DNA of 44,064 nucleotides from contig JAPLOD010000705.1 in NCBI GenBank assembly GCA_026692735.1, forward strand, positions 1-44,064. The letters are read 5' to 3'. Of the stretch, positions 36,111-44,064 are shown piece after piece (the stretch's first letter is position 1; each line of letters starts with the position of its first letter). Made by a program: the position numbers and the translations under genes. The stretch is from Planctomycetota bacterium. Lineage in GTDB: Bacteria; Planctomycetota; SZUA-567; H5-PLA8. Below the pieces are notes generated by a model. The model had not been told where the DNA came from and did no database searches. It saw only the letters and a program-made list of their open reading frames with translations.

Positions 36111-37111
36111 TTCCGCAGGAAGTACTGGTAGTTGCTTTCGTCAACAATGATCACGCCGGTGTCCACGACCGTAGGAACGCCGGCCACTCCCGCTTTGGCG
36201 TTGTTGCTGGTGATGGGCACCGGGTTGTTCTTCAGGTTGTAGAGAATCTGGGTCGCATAGAGCGGCATCAGCGCCGTCTGCTGGGCGACGGAGGCGGAGA
36301 TCACACCCTCCTTGATCAAGTACAGGACCTCGTTGCCGCGGTCCATGGCCACGATCTTCACCTTGCCCACTTTCCTGGCCTCGCGCACCGCGGTAGCCGC
36401 GCCCGTGCCGCCGGCTGCCTCAACGCACGCGATGCCGGCCAGATCGGGGAACTTCTGCAGCAGGCTGGCTGCCGCCTGGGCCGCGATGGTGGGATCGGAT
36501 TGGGTGTCGGCAGTCTGCTCGAGCTTGATGTCAGGGCATTCCGACAACGCCTTCTTGTACCCGGCGATGCGCTCCTCGAGGTTGGACTGCCCCGGCTTGG
36601 TCATCAGCGCGACGCTGCCTTTGGCGCCGATCAAGGCCGCCAGCTTCCTGCCGCCCTGGTAGCCGGCCTGGAAGTTGCCCGTGCCGACAAAGGCAACGCG
36701 CTTGGAGCCTGGCAGGTCGGCGTCAACAGTGACGACGGGTATGCCGGCATCCGCCGCCTTGTTCACGATGGCGTTGAGGGAGGGCTCAAAGCCGACCACG
36801 ACGATCCCGCACGGTTTCCTGGCAATGACCTGCTCGAACATCGTCACCATCGCGCCCATGTCGTAGTCAGGCGGACCGACGTACTCCGTCTTGACGCCGA
36901 GCGCTTCGCCCGCCAGCTTCATGCCGAGCTGGTGGTCGTAGAAGTAGTCCAGCGCGCCTAGCGCGGAGACTTCGACATAAAGCTGCTGCGAGGTGTCCTT
37001 GCCGGTCGGCTTGGGCTGCGCGGCCTCCTGACCACACCCGGCGGCAAACAGCAGGCCGAGAACCAAGGCCAGGGAGCGATGAGCCAACGGCCGACAGCGT
37101 GTCGTCTTCAT
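36107..37111 (-). CDS. Sugar ABC transporter substrate-binding lipoprotein (RbsB-like)
   Basis: LVLGLLFAAGCGQEAAQ lipobox; CGIVVVGFEPSLNAIVNKAADAGIPVVTVDADLPGSKRVAFVGTGNFQAG. AAGGAGA before the ATG. Confidence 0.92.
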   Translation of the reverse strand: MKTTRCRPLAHRSLALVLGLLFAAGCGQEAAQPKPTGKDTSQQLYVEVSALGALDYFYDHQLGMKLAGEALGVKTEYVGPPDYDMGAMVTMFEQVIARKPCGIVVVGFEPSLNAIVNKAADAGIPVVTVDADLPGSKRVAFVGTGNFQAGYQGGRKLAALIGAKGSVALMTKPGQSNLEERIAGYKKALSECPDIKLEQTADTQSDPTIAAQAAASLLQKFPDLAGIACVEAAGGTGAATAVREARKVGKVKIVAMDRGNEVLYLIKEGVISASVAQQTALMPLYATQILYNLKNNPVPITSNNAKAGVAGVPTVVDTGVIIVDESNYQYFLRK

Positions 37112-37338
37112 CCGCGTTCTCCTTGTGACTCGAGCGTCCGAGGCGTATCTGTATACAGCCGTTCGCGCCGCGAGGCAAACGCCACACGGCGCGATGGCCG
37201 CGGCTCGGCAGCAGGTAAAGCGAGGTATCGTCTGTGTGAAGGGCGATGCGCGCCACTCGTCTATTAGGATAAGCTTAAGCGCATTCACGGAAAATCGGCG
37301 CCCCGCATTGAAGCGCGTGCGCGCACAGCTAGAGTAGC

Positions 37339-40300
37339 GTGAGCATGCAACAGTTCGTGCTGACAGGCTCCCAGGGATCGTTCACAGTGCCGTCCGGCGA
37401 GAGCCGGATCGGCAGTGACGCGGCGTGTCAGATATGCCTCCACGGCGAGGGGCTTCTGCCCATCCACGCGTACCTGAGCACCGACGGCGAGAAACTGCTG
37501 ATCCGCCCGGCGAGCGCCGCCGGCTCGTCCTCCGAGTCCGTGGCCGGCTTCGTGGCCGTGAACGGGGAGCCGCTGACGGGGCCGGCGACGCTGGTGGCCG
37601 GCGTTGAGGTGTCCATCGGCAGCGTGAAACTGCGGCTGGCGGCCAGCCGCGTGCGGACGGCGCTGTGGAACCGCCGCTGGTTCCGGCGGCTGGCCTGGAG
37701 CATGGGCGTGCTGGCACTGCTCGTGGCGGTCGCCTACGCGGTGCTGATGTGGGTCATTCTGGATGAGCGGTGGCTGAAAGAATGGCTGGCCAAGGGCGTG
37801 ACCGAGCACCTGCTGCGCGACGAGACGGAGATCGGCTCGATCCGCGTCAAACCGTTCGAAGGCAGCATCACCATCGAGAACATCAAGATCAAGGATCGGG
37901 ACAATTTCTCGGGCAGCCAGCGGCCTTTCGTTGCCGTCCCCAAGGCGGCCATCAATCTCGAGGTCTGGCCGTGGCTGCGAAGCTGGGGCCGCGAGTACAG
38001 GAACCTCCGGATCGTCGTGTCCAACCCCGAGATCAACATCGAACGCTCCAAGACGGACGGCGCGCTGAACATCCGGGATATCGTCAAGAAATACTCGCAG
38101 GGGCAGCCGAGCCTTGACCTGGGGCTGGTGCAACTGGACGCGCGCCTGGAGGTGAAGGGCGCCAAAATCGTCCTCCACGACTACTACACGAATCTCGACA
38201 GCAGCCTGGAGGACATCAACATCGAGCTCCGCCAGCCCGGTGCGGGGCAGCCGCTCGAGATCAAGACCTGCGAAATGCGGATCGCCACCGCCGCGCCCGC
38301 GCCCCAGGGCGCTCTGAAGCTGACCGGCGAGGTCAACCTGCTGGACGCCTCGGCCGTGATTGACAGCGCCACAATCAGCTCCAAGGGCCTGCACGCAGAA
38401 CTGACCGACTTCGACCTGGCGCGCTTCTTCGAGCACCTGGGGTATGCGTGGGCGCCGCATGGCATGGACATCAAAGTGGTCCTGGGCAAACCGATCAGCG
38501 GCAAGGCGGATGCGGTGGTCAAAGACATCCACACCGTGTGGCTGGGCGGGGCGGTCCGGAGCGCGAGCCTGCTGTCCATCAGGGAAGAGGGCCGGCCGCC
38601 GATGGGCAACATACCCATGGGGCTGACGTTCGACCTGAATTTCAGCGACAGCGCACGCGGGTTCCTGCCGGACAAGATGAACATCGGCCTGCTCTGCGGC
38701 GCCGACCTCAACAACCCGTACCTGGTCTTCGGCGCGGCGGGCAGGCTGAACCCCGGCGGCACCAGCGAATATACCGTCAACCTCGAGTGCAGCCTGCAGG
38801 ACCTGCTGGGCACCGATATCGGCCGGCGCCTGGGACTGGACGGGCGCCTCGGCGGGCGCCTGCAGGGCACAGCTAAACTCCGCGGCCTGAGCGACGGCGC
38901 CTGGAAGATTGACGCCAAAATGGAGAGCGGCGACGCCTATGCCATGGTCGCGCATCCGACCGACCCGTCCAAGCCGCCCGTGCGCCAGCCGCTGCCTCTG
39001 GACTTCCAGTACCACGCCAGCGCGCAGCCAAGCGCGAGCGGCGGGATCTCGGAGCTGGAGGTGACCGGCTTCAAGATCAGCGCGCCGTCCTTCGAGGCCT
39101 GCAGCGAGGTGCCGGGCCAGATCAAGGGCCTGGACCGCAAAGGCGCGCTCGATGCGCACGCGAAGTTCACGCTGAAAGTGAAAGGCCGCGAGTTCTGGCG
39201 GGATTTCAAGCCGATCCTGGTGCTGTTCGGTTTCACGCAGCCGATCGAGGAGGTGCTTGATCTCGAAGTGACGCTCGTCGGCCGCAACGATCGCGTCGAG
39301 ATGGCCGCCAAAGGCAAAGCGGCCAGGCAGTGGCATGCCGATCCCGCACCGGTCAGACTGCAGACATATGTGGAGTACAACAGAAAGGCGGCCACGGCGC
39401 GAACGCCGGCCTACGCGCCGCCATACCTGTCGCTGATGCTGGAAGTCAACGCCGAGGAAGCCAAGCCGCTGCGGGTGCGCGTTGACGCGCAGTGCCAGCG
39501 TAGCGACCGCGCCGAGATCGTGGCGCTCGAAACCTACGCGCCGAACGACAAGGACCGCCAGACGCCGCTGCCGGGCCTGACGATCCAGTCGGACATCGTC
39601 GCGCTGCGCGAGCGCTTTCAACCGTACATCGAAGGGTACCTGGCCAGCCATGATAAGTTCTACAAGACGGAGGCCAACGGGTGGCTGAAGCGCTACCGCG
39701 ACACGACGGTGACCGGCGAACTCGAAGAGGCCGGCCGCCTGGTTATCGAGCGCATGCTCGACCCGAAAAGCCTCGTGGCGGACCAGGTGCGGTTCGACCT
39801 GAACATCGCGGCCAAGAGCCTGGACACCAGGATGCCGCATCCTCCCTCGCTCACGGGCGCTGCGCCGCCGGAGAAAGCGGCGGCGGAGCCGTGGAACTGG
39901 AAAGAGGATGTCGTGCATCTCGGGCTGCGCGGCGCGTATGCCCAGCGCTTGAGCGACAACAAGGAGGAGCCGGATACCGAGAAACTGGGCATCGAGTACC
40001 TCGACGTCAGAGGCTCCATCGGCGCGTTCCGCCTCACACTGAACGACCTGGACCTGTTCAAACTGTCCCATCTCCGCGGCCTGGCCAACCAGACCTGGAC
40101 CGACTGCCTGGCGGAGCTGACCGTCGCGGGACAGCTCGACCCGCCGGCCTGCCAGTTGGCCCGCTCGCTGCACGTGCTGCAGCCTGACAACCCGCTCTCC
40201 GGCACGCTGGCGCTGCAGATCGGCTTCAACCGCCAGAAGGACGCGCTGAACCTGCAGCGATTCGAGTTCCGGCAGACCGAGCAGAAACAGAACCTGCTCG

Positions 40301-42957
40301 CGAATCTCGACATGACGGGGGCCCTGGTGCGGGTGCGCGAGCTGTCGTCCCGGCTGTTCCCCGCCGGCGACGACACGCCCTTCAGCGAGCAGGTGGCGAC
40401 GTTCCTGCAGGACGCCGGCCCGGCCGCGCTGCTGGACCACCTGGGCGACGAACTGACGATCAACGCCGCGCAGCTTGAGACCGGGCCGTTCCTGGTGTGG
40501 CTGTGCAAAGACTACAAGAGCGGCGCGCGCAAGCCGCCGCCGCTCCTCGCCGGACTCCTGGCGAACGACTGGCTGCCGGAAGGGACCTGGAAGGCGACCG
40601 GCGTGAAGCTGGCACGCAAGGGCGAGCCGCGGGAACGCAAGTGGAGCCTGGTGGGCGGACTGCGGACCGATTTCACGTGCTACGGCCCGCCGCGTGAGCC
40701 GGGCGCGCCGCGAACCGGCGTGTTCTCGCTGAGCCACGACTGGGCGCTGCAGGTGGGGCTGTCCGTGGACCAGAACAGCAACTTCGGCCTGCAGGGGAAC
40801 GTGCTCCTGGACAAGGCGTTCATCGCGGCGTCGTTCCCGAACCTGAGGTACGAGTACAAGAAGCCCGCCGCGGAGCCGTGCGAGGTCGCCCTGGCCGACT
40901 GCTGGTACTCACACGGCCGCAAGCCGCTGGCACACATCGGCAAGCTGACGGTCTCGGGCAAGCCCGTGGGCCTCGAGCTCAAGGAGCTCGACGTGGACTA
41001 CACCCGCGGGCCGGCGGGCAGCTTCCAGCTTGGGGAAGCGATCATCGCGGGCGGCCCGCTGCCGTGCGTGGTGAGCATCACCAAGCTCGAGCCCGACGCA
41101 GACATGCTCAACGCCCGCGTCAGCGCGCCCACCGCGGACATGGCGTACCTGAGCAGCCTGCTGAATCTGCCGCCGGCGCTGAGCGCCACGGGAACACTGC
41201 GGGACCTCAACGTCTCCTACAAGGGCAGCATTGCCGGTTTGCGGGCGCAACTGGAGAGCGACACTGCCGCGCTGGCCCAGCGTCTGAAACTGGAGCCCAC
41301 CGATCCGCGCCTGAACGGCCTCAACCCGCAGACAGATGCGCTCGTTGTGGATGCCAGCGCCCAGGACGTGCGGCTCAAAGCGTCCGCGCAAGCCGACACC
41401 GGCGCGGAACTGCGCCTGAGCGGCAAGCTGCGCCTGACCGCGCGGGACCTGACCGGCAAGCAGGACCAGGAGCGCAGGAACTTCAGCGTGGAACTGGCGC
41501 ACCAGACGCCGCAGGGCACGCTCAAACAGACGTTCACCACCCCTGCCCTGCAGATCGCCTCCGCGGACGCGCGCCTGAACCTGGCGCGTGCCTTCCGCGC
41601 GCCGGGCGTGCCGCTGAGCATCCAGGGCGACGTGGAGTTCAGCAGCGGCCTCAATCCTGCGACCTGGCTGGCGGGCCTCGAGGTCCTTGCCGCGGCTCGC
41701 AGCGCCACGCTGGCGCCCGCTCCCGCCCCCGCTGATGAGTACCGGCTTGCCGCGCTGGAGAAACTGGAGGTGAGCGGCTCGGCAAAGGTGCCGCAGTGCC
41801 TGGTCAACGGCGAGAAGCTCCCGGCCATGGATGCCCGGCAGCTCACGTTCAAGAACCTGAAGTGCAGCGTGCCGCAGCTCACGACGGAGCTGTACGGCGG
41901 GAAGCTCGCGCTGCCCGATTCGGACTTCGATCTGACGAAAGCCGTAGCCACGCGGACGGGCGAGATGGCCAGCCTGAAGGGCGTGGCGTTCCGGCTGCGG
42001 CCGGAGCTGACCGACGCGGACCTGGCGCAGATGCTGGGGGATGTCGCGCCCGGAACCCTCGGCTACAGCGTCAGCGGGCGCGTGAGCGCGCGGGGCAACC
42101 TGGACGGAACGGACTTCAGCGGCATGGACCGCCACACGTGGGACGGGGCCATCAAGTTCAAGGTGACGGGCCTGACCGTGAAGCCGCCGCGCCGGACGGA
42201 AGCAGCGCCCGCCGCCGTGCCGCCGTGGACGCTGCCGTTCGCGGGCTTGGGCCAGCAACTGCTCGGAGCCTTCCTGACGACGGCCAATACCGCCTCGGCC
42301 TGCGTGCTTGACCTCGTGAAGGACCTCCCGGTCGTTGAGGCGCTCAAACCCCTCAACGGCTGGGCGCTGGCGCTGCAGACGTACCTGGCGCGGGCGTTCG
42401 GCGTGGAAGTGGAGCAGTTGGAGTTTGAGCCGGTCACGCCGACGGTGATGGTCACCAAGGGCTTCGCGATCGTAGACCGCTGCCAGCTCATCGGCCGCGG
42501 CAAGTGCGAGGGCCTGGACCTGGAGATTGCCAGCCTGAAGGTGAACCTGGCCGAGAAAACGTTCGCCGATGAAGTGCGCATCTACCCCGTGGCGCTGCCT
42601 AAGTCGGCCAGAGCCGCTCTGAACCTGGACAAGTGGCCGGCGGCCGTGCAGCAGGACTACTTGCGCGACATGCGCGATGGGAAGATCGCCCTGCGCGTGC
42701 AAGGGCCGGTGGCGGCTCCGACGATCAGATTCCCGTGGGCCACGGTGCGCTCATACGGGCGGCGGGCGCTCTTCGGGGAGGCCAGCATCAGCGACCTGGA
42801 CGGGCTGGAGAAAGCGCGCCAGCATCTGCTCACCACTTGGGGCCGGACGCCGCAGGAGCTGGCCGCCGCCGCGGCCACGGGCGACCGCATGGGCGCGGGG
42901 CTGCCCAGCACCGCTCAGGCAACCAAGGACCGTGAGACGGTCCTCGACCATGAGTGA
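37339..42957 (+). CDS. Very large FHA-like - transmembrane - AsmA/TamB-like envelope protein (about 1872 aa; GTG 37339 or ATG 37345)
   Basis: FHA-like N-terminus FTVPSGESRIGSDAACQICLHGEGLLPIHAYLSTDGEKLLIRPA...VAVNGEPLTGPATLVAGVEVSIGSVKLRL, then RRLAWSMGVLALLVAVAYAVLMWVIL (TM), then AsmA-type VTEHLLRDETEIGSIRVKPFEGSITIENIKIKD...RNLRIVVSNPEINIERSKTDGALNIRDI. Confidence 0.8.
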   Translation: MSMQQFVLTGSQGSFTVPSGESRIGSDAACQICLHGEGLLPIHAYLSTDGEKLLIRPASAAGSSSESVAGFVAVNGEPLTGPATLVAGVEVSIGSVKLRLAASRVRTALWNRRWFRRLAWSMGVLALLVAVAYAVLMWVILDERWLKEWLAKGVTEHLLRDETEIGSIRVKPFEGSITIENIKIKDRDNFSGSQRPFVAVPKAAINLEVWPWLRSWGREYRNLRIVVSNPEINIERSKTDGALNIRDIVKKYSQGQPSLDLGLVQLDARLEVKGAKIVLHDYYTNLDSSLEDINIELRQPGAGQPLEIKTCEMRIATAAPAPQGALKLTGEVNLLDASAVIDSATISSKGLHAELTDFDLARFFEHLGYAWAPHGMDIKVVLGKPISGKADAVVKDIHTVWLGGAVRSASLLSIREEGRPPMGNIPMGLTFDLNFSDSARGFLPDKMNIGLLCGADLNNPYLVFGAAGRLNPGGTSEYTVNLECSLQDLLGTDIGRRLGLDGRLGGRLQGTAKLRGLSDGAWKIDAKMESGDAYAMVAHPTDPSKPPVRQPLPLDFQYHASAQPSASGGISELEVTGFKISAPSFEACSEVPGQIKGLDRKGALDAHAKFTLKVKGREFWRDFKPILVLFGFTQPIEEVLDLEVTLVGRNDRVEMAAKGKAARQWHADPAPVRLQTYVEYNRKAATARTPAYAPPYLSLMLEVNAEEAKPLRVRVDAQCQRSDRAEIVALETYAPNDKDRQTPLPGLTIQSDIVALRERFQPYIEGYLASHDKFYKTEANGWLKRYRDTTVTGELEEAGRLVIERMLDPKSLVADQVRFDLNIAAKSLDTRMPHPPSLTGAAPPEKAAAEPWNWKEDVVHLGLRGAYAQRLSDNKEEPDTEKLGIEYLDVRGSIGAFRLTLNDLDLFKLSHLRGLANQTWTDCLAELTVAGQLDPPACQLARSLHVLQPDNPLSGTLALQIGFNRQKDALNLQRFEFRQTEQKQNLLANLDMTGALVRVRELSSRLFPAGDDTPFSEQVATFLQDAGPAALLDHLGDELTINAAQLETGPFLVWLCKDYKSGARKPPPLLAGLLANDWLPEGTWKATGVKLARKGEPRERKWSLVGGLRTDFTCYGPPREPGAPRTGVFSLSHDWALQVGLSVDQNSNFGLQGNVLLDKAFIAASFPNLRYEYKKPAAEPCEVALADCWYSHGRKPLAHIGKLTVSGKPVGLELKELDVDYTRGPAGSFQLGEAIIAGGPLPCVVSITKLEPDADMLNARVSAPTADMAYLSSLLNLPPALSATGTLRDLNVSYKGSIAGLRAQLESDTAALAQRLKLEPTDPRLNGLNPQTDALVVDASAQDVRLKASAQADTGAELRLSGKLRLTARDLTGKQDQERRNFSVELAHQTPQGTLKQTFTTPALQIASADARLNLARAFRAPGVPLSIQGDVEFSSGLNPATWLAGLEVLAAARSATLAPAPAPADEYRLAALEKLEVSGSAKVPQCLVNGEKLPAMDARQLTFKNLKCSVPQLTTELYGGKLALPDSDFDLTKAVATRTGEMASLKGVAFRLRPELTDADLAQMLGDVAPGTLGYSVSGRVSARGNLDGTDFSGMDRHTWDGAIKFKVTGLTVKPPRRTEAAPAAVPPWTLPFAGLGQQLLGAFLTTANTASACVLDLVKDLPVVEALKPLNGWALALQTYLARAFGVEVEQLEFEPVTPTVMVTKGFAIVDRCQLIGRGKCEGLDLEIASLKVNLAEKTFADEVRIYPVALPKSARAALNLDKWPAAVQQDYLRDMRDGKIALRVQGPVAAPTIRFPWATVRSYGRRALFGEASISDLDGLEKARQHLLTTWGRTPQELAAAAATGDRMGAGLPSTAQATKDRETVLDHE

Positions 42958-44064
42958 TGGGGGACGGGTTTCGGGTATCGGGTGTCGGGTATCGGGTTCC
43001 GGGTTCCGGGTCCCGGCTTCGGGATTTGAGCCTTGGGCTTTGGGATTTGGGGCTTGGGATCTGGGATTTGGGACTTGGGATTTCCCATTTCCTCGCTGGT
43101 CTGTGGGTGCTGTGGCTCATCTGTGGTTCCGCTACGGCCGCCGCGGAGACGGAGGGGCCAAGCCCGACGTTCAACGCGCCTGCGGTGAAGGTCAACACGC
43201 AGGTCGTCAGCATCCGCGAAGTCGAGACGGTGTTCTCGGACAGCCACGTGCTGATCCAGGACAGACTCGGACGAGGCGAACTCAAGCCGGCCGGCCTGGG
43301 CCCCGCCATCCGCGCGGCGTGGAAAGACGCGCTCGAAACCGCCACGCAGGACAAGATCATGGACCAGCGCGCCGACAAGCGGCGTAAGGACATCATCAAG
43401 TACTACCTCGCACGCGCCGGAGGCGACTACGGCGGCGACCGGGCGCTGGAGTTCTTCAAACGCGAGGAGGCCGACTGCGTCCGGCGCCTGCGGAGGGAAC
43501 TGATCGCGGCGGCCGGCGGCGAGGCCGAACTGCGCGCGGCGCTGAAACGGCGCGGGCAAACCATGCAGGAGTGGGAAGCCGGGCTGACGCGTGAACTGTT
43601 CCGGCGCGACGTCCTGGCGCTCGAACTGGGCCCCATCGTCCCTTCGCCCGCCGCGACGCGGGCGTTCTACGACAAACACCCGGAGCTGTTCAAGCAGCCC
43701 GATGCCTGGCGGCTGCGGCGGATACGCATCGCCAAGGACAGGTTCAAGACGCCCGAGGTCGCGCTGGCCGCGGCGAAGATGGTGCGCGAGAAAGCGTCGG
43801 GCGGCGCGGACTTCGCGGAACTGGCGGCGAAAGTGAGCGACGACCCGGAGTTTGCGTCGCAAGGCGGGGTGCTGACGCGCGACGGCAAGAGCGACCTGCC
43901 GACGGGGAACTTCCCCCGTGAGGAACGGATCGCGGAGAACCTTAAGGACGGCGGCGTCGCCGACCCCGTGGATGCCGGCGACTGGTACGTGATCGTGCAG
44001 CGCGTCGCGTATCAGCCTATGTGCATGCGGAGCTTTGAGCAGGCGGGCGAGCGCGCCGAAGCTC
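42957..44064 (+). CDS. SurA/PpiC-like periplasmic peptidyl-prolyl isomerase/chaperone, truncated by window end; absent from the ORF track because it has no stop in the window
   Basis: Frame 3 is open from ATG 42957 (TGATG overlap with the preceding stop) to 44064. ISHFLAGLWVLWLICGSATAAAE signal-like; KVNTQVVSIREVETVFSDSHVLIQD; PSPAATRAFYDKHPELFKQPDAWRLRRIRIAKDRFKT...ASGGADFAELAAKVSDDPEFASQGGVLTRDGKSDLP is PpiC-like. Confidence 0.82.
   Translation, partial: MGDGFRVSGVGYRVPGSGSRLRDLSLGLWDLGLGIWDLGLGISHFLAGLWVLWLICGSATAAAETEGPSPTFNAPAVKVNTQVVSIREVETVFSDSHVLIQDRLGRGELKPAGLGPAIRAAWKDALETATQDKIMDQRADKRRKDIIKYYLARAGGDYGGDRALEFFKREEADCVRRLRRELIAAAGGEAELRAALKRRGQTMQEWEAGLTRELFRRDVLALELGPIVPSPAATRAFYDKHPELFKQPDAWRLRRIRIAKDRFKTPEVALAAAKMVREKASGGADFAELAAKVSDDPEFASQGGVLTRDGKSDLPTGNFPREERIAENLKDGGVADPVDAGDWYVIVQRVAYQPMCMRSFEQAGERAEA
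42966..43091. repeat. Heptamer array L, 18 units: GGGTTTC GGGTATC GGGTGTC GGGTATC GGGTTCC GGGTTCC GGGTCCC GGCTTCG GGATTTG AGCCTTG GGCTTTG GGATTTG GGGCTTG GGATCTG GGATTTG GGACTTG GGATTTC CCATTTC
   Basis: Direct unit-by-unit reading; 126 nt, a multiple of both 7 and 3. Confidence 0.97.

Noticed and set aside
33381-36131. 916-aa plus-strand ORF
   Set aside because: Antisense to the ABC permease and ATPase genes with clear motifs.
37285-40737. 1150-aa minus-strand ORF
   Set aside because: Shadow of the FHA/AsmA-like gene, which has coherent domain structure on the plus strand.
42966-43091. Repeat array considered as a CRISPR
   Set aside because: Contiguous 7-nt units with no spacers and no cas genes in the window; tandem heptamer repeat instead.
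42677-43387. 236-aa plus ORF crossing the array (MSDGGRVSGIGCRVSGSGF...)
   Set aside because: Frame 2 reading; the SurA/PpiC-like protein is in frame 3. The ORF only persists because heptamer arrays are open in all frames.
1-44064. tRNA, rRNA, transposase or integrase genes
   Set aside because: None recognised by eye in intergenic gaps; tRNAscan/Rfam would be needed to exclude small RNA genes.

Overview
Bacterial, GC-rich 44 kb chromosomal window with about 35 supportable genes. There is no convincing rRNA, tRNA, transposase or CRISPR. The gene mix (secreted sulfatase, heparinase II/III-like protein, pectate-lyase-like beta-helix, Gfo/Idh/MocA, xylose-isomerase-like TIM barrels, UroD-like proteins, bactofilins, AsmA-like proteins) recalls Planctomycetes/PVC or Hydrogenedentes-type genomes; that placement is inference only. 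Main modules: (1) DinG-family helicase plus a response regulator; (2) sugar and polysaccharide metabolism genes, including an RbsB/RbsA/RbsC-like ABC operon running into a UroD-like gene and a sulfatase; (3) two bactofilins upstream of an AsmA-like gene split by an in-frame TAG; (4) hisF and argG housekeeping genes; (5) a compact three-gene cassette ending in a HEPN-like protein; (6) a very large FHA-TM-AsmA-like protein overlapping a SurA/PpiC-like gene. The strongest unexplained signal is a set of about 12 degenerate heptanucleotide (period 7) tandem arrays. They have different unit sequences but the same period, are often arranged as inverted pairs, and three lie inside open reading frames. 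A second repeat family has variable, self-complementary stems around conserved 5-nt loops (AGGAT/GAGAC).
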